Source of the DNA: Saccharomyces mikatae IFO 1815
Taxonomy: Eukaryota; Ascomycota; Saccharomycetes; Saccharomycetales; Saccharomycetaceae
DNA: 64,000 nucleotides
Direction: 5' to 3'
Assembly: GCF_947241705.1 (NCBI RefSeq)
Contig: NC_079271.1
Location: forward strand, 434,001-498,000
Part shown: in pieces, positions 9,400 to 17,925 of the stretch
Position numbering within the stretch: the stretch's first letter is position 1
Layout of the letters: each line of letters opens with the position of its first letter
Made by a program: the position numbers and the translations under genes
Notes under the pieces: model-generated
What the model was told of the DNA's origin: nothing
Database searches by the model: none
What the model saw: only the letters and a program-made list of their open reading frames with translations

Positions 9400-10428
9400 T
9401 TATTTACGAAGTTTTTCAGTTAGTTCAGGGACTATCTTGTAAAGATCTCCTTGTAACCCATAGTCAGCAACATTAAATATGGGGGCATCAGGATCATTAT
9501 TGATGGCAACGATAACTTTTGAATCCTTCATTCCCGCTAAATGCTGGACTGCACCAGAAACGCCAACAGCTATATACAAATTTGGTGCAACTACCTTACC
9601 AGTTTGGCCGATTTGTAGAGAATTATCACATAAACCGTTATCAACAGAAGCCCTTGTAGCACCTATAGCAGCATGTAAAACGTCTGCCAATGGTGAAAGT
9701 AGTTTATCAAATGTTTCTTTGTCCTTAAGTGCCCTTCCACCAGTTACCACGTTCTGTGCAGAAGTGAGCTCTGGCCTCTCACTCTTGGTAAGAATGGTTT
9801 TTACCCAGGTAACATCCAATTTACAAGGAGGTATATCAGTTCCCTTCTCAATGACAACGGAGTTCATACTACCTTCCGCAATTGGTGGAAAAGCCGATGC
9901 TCTAATGCTCAACAACTTCTTGTCTAATGGACATTCTAATGTAGAAATGATATTACCAGCATAAACAGGTCTAACAAAGGTCTTAGGATCTTTAATTACG
10001 GTAACTTCACAAACGGGTTGCACATCTAAGAGTGCAGCCACACGAGGTAAAACACTTTTGCCAACAGATGAATTCGAGATTACAAAATGTGAATAGTCAT
10101 TTCCTTCCAAAATTTTTACTAACAACGGAGTCAATTCTTCAGGAAGACAGGTATCTAACCTGGAGTCCTCAAATATGACAAGCTTCTTTAAATTGCTGCA
10201 GGAGTATGAAGATTTGAGCGCTTTGGCAGTTTTCTCAGCTTTGCTACCCGTGATTATGGCTGTGATAGGGTTAGATAACTTTTGTGCTGCAGTCAACAAA
10301 CTCAACGATGATCTTGACACGGAGCCATCCTTTGAACTTTCAATGAAAGCTAAAGTGGATGCGTAATTTTGTTGCACGAACTTTCTCTTGCCAACTTTTG
10401 GCAAAATAGCAGTCAATGATTTGAACAT
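9400..10428 (-). CDS. AIM45: Electron transfer flavoprotein alpha subunit Aim45
   Basis: 342 aa from the ATG at 10428 (MFKSLTAILPK), the family start; a further in-frame ATG at 10440 would add four residues. It is the ETF alpha subunit, which with ETF beta (Cir1) passes electrons from mitochondrial dehydrogenases through FAD to ETF-ubiquinone oxidoreductase. The C-terminal third has the FAD-binding signature: VVTGGRALKD, then ATRASVDNGL, IGQTGKVVAPNLYIAVGVSG and AINNDPDAPIFNVADYGL. The basic N-terminus rich in Lys, Arg and Ser suggests mitochondrial import. Confidence 0.94.
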   Translation of the reverse strand: MFKSLTAILPKVGKRKFVQQNYASTLAFIESSKDGSVSRSSLSLLTAAQKLSNPITAIITGSKAEKTAKALKSSYSCSNLKKLVIFEDSRLDTCLPEELTPLLVKILEGNDYSHFVISNSSVGKSVLPRVAALLDVQPVCEVTVIKDPKTFVRPVYAGNIISTLECPLDKKLLSIRASAFPPIAEGSMNSVVIEKGTDIPPCKLDVTWVKTILTKSERPELTSAQNVVTGGRALKDKETFDKLLSPLADVLHAAIGATRASVDNGLCDNSLQIGQTGKVVAPNLYIAVGVSGAVQHLAGMKDSKVIVAINNDPDAPIFNVADYGLQGDLYKIVPELTEKLRK

Positions 10429-11181
10429 AATAACCAACAATTAGCTGCTATAACATTACTAGTAGTAATATTTTACAACTCAGACTTGTTATTGAACAAC
10501 TTCATTATTTTAACTTATATTTGGCAGAATTTTCGTTCGAGATTTTGCGGAAAAGTCATGGTAAGCGGACGGAGTCATACTTTAATAAAAAAGTGCCTAA
10601 GTGACATACATGTACATATGTGAACACCCATTGTTTATGCCAGAATAACACCATAAAGAAACGAAATCAGGACATGCCTCTTCGCCTCTCTTAGGTAACT
10701 TTGATATCTTGAGAATTTCACTTTTTTTCACAAAGTAACGTGAGGCACCTTACCAAGACCTAGACACATATTTATTACTATGTCATTGGCTTACGTGGCT
10801 GAACGTTCAAGAAGAGATAAAAATAAAATTTCTGAAAATATTGAGACAAGCGCAAGTAGAATACCTGTCCTTACAATTGACTGTACTTGTCACTCAATAT
10901 CCAAGTCATGCGAGAAACAGAAGTACCTCATTCGAATAATGTATGGCCACGTACTTGAAATAAGGAAAACCCAAATATCCGTATATACATACATACATAA
11001 GTGAATAAAGAAGCTAGAAAGTGGACAAAGAGAAAAACAAGGTAAATACCCGATAGAGCTTATAAGGCCGAAAGATTCAAGGGAAGCAACAAGATACTAA
11101 ACCAAGACCAAAAAACCTAGTGAAAGTAATTTGAAGCAACACAACTAACAAACCTAAAACTAGCACTCCGCAGATCGTTCG
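10429..11181. other. AIM45-HAL1 intergenic region
   Basis: 753 bases between two minus-strand genes: the AIM45 promoter (left part) and the HAL1 3' region (right part). An ATG-led frame of 74 codons at 10780-11004 has no recognisable family and a composition like its surroundings. I see no RNA gene or repeat apart from a short TACATACATACATA run near 10984. Confidence 0.5.
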
Positions 11182-12102
11182 TCAAATATTTTGTGTTGAC
11201 TGTCTCCTCTGCAACATCGAGCTCTCCAGTAATCTTAGTTCCATGTTATTCTGAAAATCACACTTCGGATTTCCATGCTCTAGGGGTCTTGGTGAAAAAC
11301 ATTTGAAATTTCCTTCCTTAAGGGAACATCTCTCAACCGGAGAAATACTGCCCTTAGGGGCAGGCGTTTTAACGATCTGTTTATGGGATGAATGATATAT
11401 CTGTAAGGTAGGATGCACGATACTGATATGTCCTCCATTTGTGTTACTCGGATATGCAGTCCCATCCTTCGACAGTATAGATGCCAATCCGGGTGTATGT
11501 TTTGTTTCGATGAGACAACTTACAAACTTCTCACTTCGTATTTTCGATGTGTTCTTAGTGTTACTTTTAATATTCGATATCCCGACATTAATCTCCCCTT
11601 TCAATTCGTCGAGACTCTTTGGCCCCGGATTTGGTGTTTTCTTGCCTGAGAAATGGTTGGTAACCACACTTTTCTTCGACGTACTATTCTTTGTATCCTG
11701 CTGCTTTTTTGTTAGCTTTTGGAATTTTGGATGATCTGTTTCAATAAACTGTAGCTTTTTTTCTGTTCCTAAAGCAGTGTTTGGGATGCTGACTTTCTTT
11801 TCACTGCTACCACTATAGGTGAAGTAATCTGTGCCTTCCTTCGCAAAGTTGTTTGAGGCATATACCAAAAAAAGACCTTGCTTAACTTGAAAATAATCTA
11901 TGAATGGAAGGATGTCCCCGTCCAAAGTCATATCAGAGGGAATAAATTTCAGGACATATGAAGTGTTATTTTCATCCACGGCGTCATAAAATTTGCAGCA
12001 GTGGTTTTCGTACATCAAGTTTTTAAGAGTGTAGTCATGTGATCCTAAATCTTTCAAGCGCCTCTCTTTCATTAGTGTTCTTTGGGTTTGTTCTTCTCTC
12101 AT
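11182..12102 (-). CDS. HAL1: Halotolerance protein Hal1
   Basis: 306 aa from the first ATG (12102), or 296 aa from the second in-frame ATG at 12072; remembered S. cerevisiae Hal1 is 294 aa. The body matches Hal1 well: KDLGSHDYTLKNLMYENHCC near the start, the central IRSEKFVSC and IETKHTPGLASILSKDGT, and the C-terminal LQRRQSTQN. Hal1 is a cytoplasmic protein involved in salt tolerance through intracellular K+/Na+ balance. It has no known catalytic domain and is Ser, Thr and Lys-rich and probably largely disordered. The extra N-terminal residues are the uncertain point. Confidence 0.88.
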   Translation of the reverse strand: MREEQTQRTLMKERRLKDLGSHDYTLKNLMYENHCCKFYDAVDENNTSYVLKFIPSDMTLDGDILPFIDYFQVKQGLFLVYASNNFAKEGTDYFTYSGSSEKKVSIPNTALGTEKKLQFIETDHPKFQKLTKKQQDTKNSTSKKSVVTNHFSGKKTPNPGPKSLDELKGEINVGISNIKSNTKNTSKIRSEKFVSCLIETKHTPGLASILSKDGTAYPSNTNGGHISIVHPTLQIYHSSHKQIVKTPAPKGSISPVERCSLKEGNFKCFSPRPLEHGNPKCDFQNNMELRLLESSMLQRRQSTQNI

Positions 12103-12636
12103 ATTCTATAAAAGCGATAGTCAGCAGTGAGGTAGAATTTAAAGCAACTGTTGATAGATAAATGTTTTAACAGTGAACACGATAAACGCCATATCAGCTT
12201 ATATGAAGTCGAAAAAGGAATTCCCGATATCGTTTTGTTTTGGCTTATCTTTCCCTGTATTTTCATTTGCTTTAGATGCTTTACGTAATTTCATCCGACA
12301 TATTTGAGTTCCCTAATTCTATCTATTTTTATTTTCCCCCTTCAGAAAAGCACGAAGAAAAAGCACGCGTCCTACCTGGGTCTTACTCTCACCTATAATC
12401 GTCATACGACGCTTCCTGATATGTAACATGAAACAAACGCGGGGGAGGAGCTGACACGATATGTTAACAGGAGCGCTCCACACAGCACCTTTAATTTCAG
12501 GTGAAGATGTTCTGCGAGGATGTACTGACCGCAAACGGGGGACGTTCTCGTGGGTATATTGTTATTGTGACGCTAAGATAATAAAAGAGAATATGTAGGG
12601 CTATGTGATTGAACGCTGATGGTCTTTCTAAATCGT
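12103..12636. other. HAL1 upstream / ICL2 downstream region
   Basis: 534 bases. It contains the HAL1 promoter and the ICL2 3' end. An ACGCGT hexamer occurs at 12365-12370, without a second copy. A 71-codon frame at 12319-12534 on the minus strand has no recognisable content and is probably chance. Confidence 0.45.
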
Positions 12637-14364
12637 TCAAAATTGTGTCTCGGTAAATCCCTCACCAGACGTGCTTAAAGTTTGGGATGAGGCACCGTTC
12701 TGAACGACTTTCATCAAGGAATCAACGTATTCTGCGCCAGACCAATGCTGGTGGGTAAGAATATCGCAGTTACTCTCCTTTTCCCGCCTTTGCACTTTTT
12801 CTACATATGCTTTCATTCCATCATTTTGAAAGGCATTGGCTAATTCCCAGAATGACACTCCATCTGAGTGCAGCCCAGCAAGGGAGACTAATTGCAATGT
12901 AAAGCCCTCTTTTGCCAAGTCCCATATGAAGGATTTCAATGCCTTATCATCAAATCCGTGGGCGCTCCAATTAAAACTTGGAGATAAATTATACACTAAC
13001 TTAGTTGCTGGAAATTTCTTATGGATTTCACTTGAGAATGAACGTGCCTGTTCTAGATCGGGTGTTTTCGTTTCTAACCAAATCATGTCAGAATATGGGG
13101 CAAAAACCAAAGATCTTCTGATAGCTGCTTCAATACAACCTTTAAACATATAATATCCCTCTTTAGTTCTCGGAGCATCCCAATCAAATATTATATTTTT
13201 CGATGGTGTCACCTCATGGGCCAAAAGCTGCATTTCTCTCAAACTTAAATATGCTCTACCCAGTTTGTTTACCATAAGATCCTCCTTTTTTTCTTTGTAA
13301 GTTGCAAATTCGCCAGCCGTAAATTGTTTTGCTAAGGCCTCTTCAAATGTAAACAATTCATTCTTGTGGTACCATTCTTGTTCCATATCGGAAATGACGG
13401 AGTTGCTAATCTTCATATTCTCCATTTCAATTAGCTTTTCACTCCAGGGCACCACATTCTTTCCTATTATACCCTTGATAAATTCATGATCTCTTGGGTC
13501 ACTGCTCGAACTCAATAACTTGCCATTGCAAGAGTCTGTTCTCGCAATAGCTAAATTTTCTGTTCCCATAATATCCCATTGAAACCTGGTAGAAATTAAT
13601 CTCATAAGATGCGTCGCTGTGGGTACCAAAACAGCCCCACTAAGGTGACCACACCGTTTACCTCCTACCATTTGGTCTTCGAGGTGGATACCCGCAGCCC
13701 CCTTCTCCGCGAACAACTTTGCAACTTTCATCACTGTTGTGGGGCCACCATGTCCCATATCTGCGTCTGCTATAATTGGTGTTAAATAATCAACAGGTAT
13801 AGAGCCTTTGATAGAGGCCTCCAAAAAAGCCTTTCGATCATGCAATTGCTGTGCCTTGAAAATTCTCTCCACTTGATTCGGCACTGTATCATATGGATAA
13901 TCGCCAAAATCTGGTGATACTTCATTAGTAGATCCGACCAATGTAGAGGAACATGCCCAGCCAGATATGTAGGCAACCTTGATATTTTCACAACGTGCCA
14001 ACTGGCTCATTTGTACAGGGTCAATAACTCCTAACGTATGAAGTGGAGTGCCGCTCTTGAAGTTTTCTTCTAAAAAGTTGAACAGTTTCTGAGCTTGGTG
14101 AGATGAAGGGTAGATTGAAGTATTCGCAGGCAGACTGCCCCGATGCTTTACAACATCCCTAGCTGAATAGGAACGAGTAATATTTTCAAATCTCTTTGAT
14201 GCCCACCAATCTTCTACTTTACTTGATTCCGACGAGATAAAATCCTTGGTACTTCTTGCCTCGTTAAAAGATCTCCGCTGTGACTTATTTGACACGATAA
14301 TCAGCTTCTTCAGTGCCCTTGAAGCCGTTCTATTGGGTGGTTTACTCTTAATCATTGAAATCAT
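12637..14364 (-). CDS. ICL2: Mitochondrial 2-methylisocitrate lyase Icl2
   Basis: 575 aa, the same length as remembered S. cerevisiae Icl2. It belongs to the isocitrate lyase superfamily but cleaves 2-methylisocitrate to succinate and pyruvate, the last step of the methylcitrate cycle in the mitochondrial matrix. The active-site loop reads GGKRCGHLSG, the KRCGH form, where true isocitrate lyases have KKCGH. The metal and substrate segments IADADMGHGG and GIHLEDQ are intact. The N-terminal about 35 residues are strongly basic (presequence). It is the third gene of this pathway within 12.5 kb of CEN16. Confidence 0.95.
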   Translation of the reverse strand: MISMIKSKPPNRTASRALKKLIIVSNKSQRRSFNEARSTKDFISSESSKVEDWWASKRFENITRSYSARDVVKHRGSLPANTSIYPSSHQAQKLFNFLEENFKSGTPLHTLGVIDPVQMSQLARCENIKVAYISGWACSSTLVGSTNEVSPDFGDYPYDTVPNQVERIFKAQQLHDRKAFLEASIKGSIPVDYLTPIIADADMGHGGPTTVMKVAKLFAEKGAAGIHLEDQMVGGKRCGHLSGAVLVPTATHLMRLISTRFQWDIMGTENLAIARTDSCNGKLLSSSSDPRDHEFIKGIIGKNVVPWSEKLIEMENMKISNSVISDMEQEWYHKNELFTFEEALAKQFTAGEFATYKEKKEDLMVNKLGRAYLSLREMQLLAHEVTPSKNIIFDWDAPRTKEGYYMFKGCIEAAIRRSLVFAPYSDMIWLETKTPDLEQARSFSSEIHKKFPATKLVYNLSPSFNWSAHGFDDKALKSFIWDLAKEGFTLQLVSLAGLHSDGVSFWELANAFQNDGMKAYVEKVQRREKESNCDILTHQHWSGAEYVDSLMKVVQNGASSQTLSTSGEGFTETQF

Positions 14365-14709
14365 CGTAACTACACTAACAATACCAAAATATACACTGCC
14401 GCCCTTATAGTTTCCTAAGACTTCTACTATTTTTACGCGCTCTGAAACTGCAATACAGGATAAGAAATTAGAGAGGAGTTTCTCAAGCCTAGTTTTTTAT
14501 ATTATATACTCTACGTATGAAATTGTTAGCATTGATGATCAGTCTTCCCGTGCTTCCCATAAGACATGGCCTGCATTTCCTTCTCCAATGTACTTTTATT
14601 ACGTCCCCCGCAAACATGCTCGGCCCGGACGTCGGACTTCAATCATTAACTTAGGAAAATCGGCTAGTAAGCGCCCTTGTCCATTAGAAAGAGAGAAATA
14701 AAGAAACAT
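14365..14709. other. ICL2 promoter / REC8 3' region
   Basis: 345 bases between two minus-strand genes. It is locally G+C-rich around 14605-14635 and holds the CGG repeats described separately. A TAGCCGATTTT on the minus strand (14657-14667) resembles part of the CIT3 element. No other gene is seen. Confidence 0.5.
14621..14636 (+). promoter_or_regulatory. CGG repeat element upstream of ICL2, shared with PDH1
   Basis: CGGCCCGGACGTCGGA at 14621-14636 includes CGGACGTCGGA, the same 11-mer as at 3931-3941 before PDH1. Three CGG triplets in the same direction lie within 16 bases, which is typical of Zn2Cys6 binding sites. It is 257-272 bases upstream of the ICL2 ATG. No known regulator can be assigned from sequence alone. 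Confidence 0.4.
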
Positions 14710-16752
14710 TCAGGCATAGATAATTATTTCATCTTCCTTTCGTATCCTAAGATCCTTATTATCTGCATCCATAGCAGGATACTCATTCAATTTGATCATT
14801 CCTTTCGTAGCCAAATTCAGTAAAGATAGGAAAGCCCCGGCGGCTATTTGCCTGCTCACACCCTTTTCTGAAATATCAAGATTCGATTCAATTTGAGCTT
14901 CACCCATGCGGCTTGGAATGATATCAACCAACAGAACTTTTCTTTTGAACGGTGGATTTGAGCGTGTTGTCCTTCCGATGGCAACTGACCTCTCTTTGAT
15001 ATAATCGTAAAATTTTTTCGTCTGATAATCCAGGATAACATCATGAAAGTTTGTTTCCTCGGGCAGGTTTTGCTGAGTGCTGTCAGAAAAATAATCGTTG
15101 CTGGAATCACCCTCTTCAACAAAATTCTGTTCGGAAGGCCCGATTCTTCTTCTGAGAGCACCAACTATGTCTTCATTAAAACCACTGGACCTGGTTGAAT
15201 TTCTGGTATGACTTCTTCCAAAACTTGAAGGAGGTAGATTCAAATTAAAGTCAAGGATGTTTCCTTGAGAGTTTTCCTCAATGTAATGTCCTTCTTCCAG
15301 ATCTTCATTGATTTGTTCAAGATTCAATAATAGATTATCATTTTCCATATCAGAGGAATAGTTATCATTCTTGTTGTTCCGAAAACTTTTTCTACCGTAT
15401 TCGTTACTTCTAATACTGTTCGAACTTTGAGTTGATACCAAAGAATGTGCCCTTTTTCTTCCTCTTTCAATTGTGCCGAAATCTTGTGAAGTTAAATCTA
15501 ACTCCCCAGTCTTTAAGTCAGAAAAGTCGTTGAAGATACTTAACCAATTTGTCGAAATGAATTCTGCTTCACCACATGATCTTACCAAGGAGTTTATACT
15601 AGAATTGAAGGCATTCTGACCACTTATTTTTTTCTTTCTACTTTTCTCCATCAAGTTGCTGTAATTTCCATGGTTGAACTTGAGAACTTCGTTTGGGTAG
15701 CTTATTTTTGTATCAAATTGTACTTTAGACAATAAGCCAGCTACATCAGCACGATTTCCCCTTTGCATTTTGACACCGACTTTGCGTTGGCCACCATCAT
15801 TTTCCTCTTCTGATTCTTGCTCTTCCAGCCCTAGTTCGTAGTCTTTGAGGTTGGCTGCCGATTCTTCATTTTCCAGTGGGGTTTCTTCGCTTTTGCTACC
15901 GTTGTTATCATCATCGTTCTCAAAATTTAGGATTAACTCATTACCATCGTAATTAAATTTCAAATCATTATTATCCTTCTGAGAACTTGAATGCGAACCA
16001 AGAGGTGTTCCTTGATGACTTACTATATCATCCAAGTCCAAGTTAAAATCAACATCAATAGGAATTTCATCCAGAGAGAAAGAGTTTCTAACATTAGGTC
16101 CCAACTTGCTTTGCGCATCAGGATTAGTCCTATCGCTATGAAGTTCAAACCTGTTAGAATTGCTTAACTCATTTATATAATCTTGTCTTCTTATTGATTT
16201 AGCCTCCTCAATAAAAGATATATCATCTTGAAGAGTGTTATTGAGAAAGTCCAATGCGGGAACTTTAGTAATATCATATAAGGGATCGTCATCAAAAAAA
16301 ACACATTCTTCCCAAGCGTAGTTATTGTTTCTGCTCCCGATAATACTGTTATGATTATTCAATCCATTGATTCTTGTAGACTTATTTTTGGCCTTGAAAG
16401 CATATGCGTTGTTTTTTTGTAGTTGCACAAGCAGATGATTCAGATCATTCAACACATACTCAGTTTTTTTATTGTAACAAATTGTTACTCCATATAAAAG
16501 GTTAGAGATGTATCTAAGAGAGAGATCACTTTCGAAATTCTGAATTTCGTCACACGTTTTGGGTATAGAAATATTTACAATGTCTTTTTTTTTGACGGTA
16601 GATGCTGATATATTTCCTGTCGAGTTGCTTTTGCTCGAATAAGAACTATTATTTTCTTTTACAATGGAATTTCCCAATGTAGAAAGTAACCACACAGTTG
16701 TGAGACCCTTATATTTCTTGTCATCTTTGAAGTTCAACAAAAGAGGTGCCAT
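14710..16752 (-). CDS. REC8: Meiosis-specific cohesin kleisin Rec8
   Basis: 680 aa, the same length as remembered S. cerevisiae Rec8. It replaces Scc1/Mcd1 in meiotic cohesin and is cut by separase. The N-terminal kleisin region (residues 1-105, MAPLLLNFKDDKKYKGLTTV) binds Smc3 and the C-terminal winged helix (about 590-680) binds Smc1. Two separase-type ExGR sites are visible, at Arg432 (IERGR) and Arg454 (NEYGR), corresponding to the known S. cerevisiae sites R431 and R453. The middle is Ser, Asn and acid-rich and disordered. A URS1 box upstream fits early-meiotic control. Confidence 0.94.
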   Translation of the reverse strand: MAPLLLNFKDDKKYKGLTTVWLLSTLGNSIVKENNSSYSSKSNSTGNISASTVKKKDIVNISIPKTCDEIQNFESDLSLRYISNLLYGVTICYNKKTEYVLNDLNHLLVQLQKNNAYAFKAKNKSTRINGLNNHNSIIGSRNNNYAWEECVFFDDDPLYDITKVPALDFLNNTLQDDISFIEEAKSIRRQDYINELSNSNRFELHSDRTNPDAQSKLGPNVRNSFSLDEIPIDVDFNLDLDDIVSHQGTPLGSHSSSQKDNNDLKFNYDGNELILNFENDDDNNGSKSEETPLENEESAANLKDYELGLEEQESEEENDGGQRKVGVKMQRGNRADVAGLLSKVQFDTKISYPNEVLKFNHGNYSNLMEKSRKKKISGQNAFNSSINSLVRSCGEAEFISTNWLSIFNDFSDLKTGELDLTSQDFGTIERGRKRAHSLVSTQSSNSIRSNEYGRKSFRNNKNDNYSSDMENDNLLLNLEQINEDLEEGHYIEENSQGNILDFNLNLPPSSFGRSHTRNSTRSSGFNEDIVGALRRRIGPSEQNFVEEGDSSNDYFSDSTQQNLPEETNFHDVILDYQTKKFYDYIKERSVAIGRTTRSNPPFKRKVLLVDIIPSRMGEAQIESNLDISEKGVSRQIAAGAFLSLLNLATKGMIKLNEYPAMDADNKDLRIRKEDEIIIYA

Positions 16753-16914
16753 TGCAGAATGTTTGTAATTAGGTCTAAATATGTAGCCAGTGCTTTAGAA
16801 TTGCTGTATTTTACTGGAATTTTTTTTTTCAAAAAAGATAATAAAGAATCCTAAACAAAATATTATGTCTCCTTTATACATATCCGTTTTCTTAGTAATG
16901 TAAAACGCGTAAAC

Positions 16915-16920
16915 TTAGCA
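16915..16920. promoter_or_regulatory. MCB-type hexamer ACGCGT upstream of REC8
   Basis: ACGCGT, the MBF core site, lies 163 bases before the REC8 ATG and 15 bases from the URS1 box. A single copy can be chance; its place beside URS1 in the promoter of an S-phase-loaded cohesin makes it worth noting. Confidence 0.4.
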
Positions 16921-16935
16921 AATCTGGCAATACTT

Positions 16936-16945
16936 TAGCCGCCGA
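16936..16945 (+). promoter_or_regulatory. URS1 (Ume6) site upstream of REC8
   Basis: TAGCCGCCGA matches the URS1 core exactly and lies 184 bases before the REC8 start. Ume6 represses early meiotic genes through URS1 in growing cells and activates them with Ime1 in meiosis; REC8 is such a gene. Confidence 0.8.
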
Positions 16946-17160
16946 AGTTAAAATTCTTCAACAAAGGAGGCTAAAAAATGGGTAAAAAAAAGGAAAAAAA
17001 CATTCTGATAAACCTGAGCCTACAAAAACTTCATTTTTAATAATAAGTTCTCAATGAATTGTTGTGAATGTAAAAGAAACACATAGATAACAGTCACAGG
17101 GTTGGTTAGTATCACTTAGTAAGTAACTTACTAACTATCTAAGTTCACACAAGGAATTAA

Positions 17161-17231
17161 GCGCAAGTGGTTTAGTGGTAAAATCCAACGTTGCCATCGT
17201 TGGGCCCCCGGTTCGATTCCGGGCTTGCGCA
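17161..17231 (+). tRNA. tG(GCC)P: tRNA-Gly (anticodon GCC)
   Basis: 71 nt with acceptor stem GCGCAAG/CTTGCGC, anticodon GCC at 17193-17195 in loop TTGCCAT, and T-arm GGTTCGATTCC. No intron. T runs at 17241-17251 serve as Pol III terminator. It sits between REC8 and HAA1 as in S. cerevisiae. I found no LTR fossil next to it. Confidence 0.98.
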
Positions 17232-17925
17232 GTTATAAAATTTTCTTTTTTATCTTTTTCCGAACCTCGGTCCAAAAAATATTCACTTTCCCGGGAAACT
17301 TGAGGATAGTTCTCTTCTTCATTTCCCCTTTCATTTCCCTTCAACATAGAGTTTTGGCAGGCCTTTTTTTTAGCGCTTTTAGACGGTCGGGAGCCCAACT
17401 GGTGGTGACGGTTGTGGAAAAGAGGTAATTTTATTTCCTTTATTGGACATGATTTCAATAGATACATTGGGGCAAGAAAAAGAAAAGGGAGAAAAAATTC
17501 AGTAAAGAAAAAAAATAAGAAAAAAGAGAAAAGAAACAAGAGAAGGCTACAGGTTTCTGAATATCCTTTTTGCTGCACATTTTTATTAACCAGCTAATTG
17601 GTCTTAGTAATACAGAGTTTGTGCTTCTTTGCTTTATAAGAAAAAAAAAGGGATAGCAGTACCAACACTTGTTTGAAAACTAGATAGTTCCCGTTTTAGA
17701 AGTTCTTTCCGTTCTCTTTATCTGTTACAATAAAAAGGCAGGACAAAAAGCGTGGCAGGAAAGTTTTTCCAGGAAAAGAAGATTGTAATATTTAACAAAT
17801 ACCGTAATCCAGCATAAGACCCACTAATTTTAATTCATAACGGAGGAAAAGAGTTCTCTGTTGTCACTCTAGGATATTTGGCAAAAAAGAAAAGCACCAA
17901 GTATAGAGAAAAAACTAAAAAAAAT
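17232..17925. other. HAA1 upstream region
   Basis: 694 bases between tRNA-Gly and HAA1. It contains a purine-rich stretch (17465-17545, mostly A and G) and scattered A/T runs. Short open frames here (17135-17597) are produced by that low-complexity DNA. The HAA1 frame is open 16 codons upstream of its ATG but without another ATG. Confidence 0.5.

Larger units (their letters stand above)
16753..17160. other. REC8 upstream region up to tRNA-Gly
   Basis: 408 bases. Holds the REC8 regulatory boxes (MCB 16915-16920, URS1 16936-16945). The rest is AT-rich with A runs near 16985-17000, and I see no gene in it. Confidence 0.55.

Noticed and set aside
10780-11004. 74-codon ATG frame between AIM45 and HAL1
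   Set aside because: No recognisable content; ends in a TACA repeat; consistent with chance.
17465-17545. Purine-rich stretch with Lys/Arg-rich readings
   Set aside because: Low-complexity DNA; the apparent basic peptides are a by-product of A/G composition.
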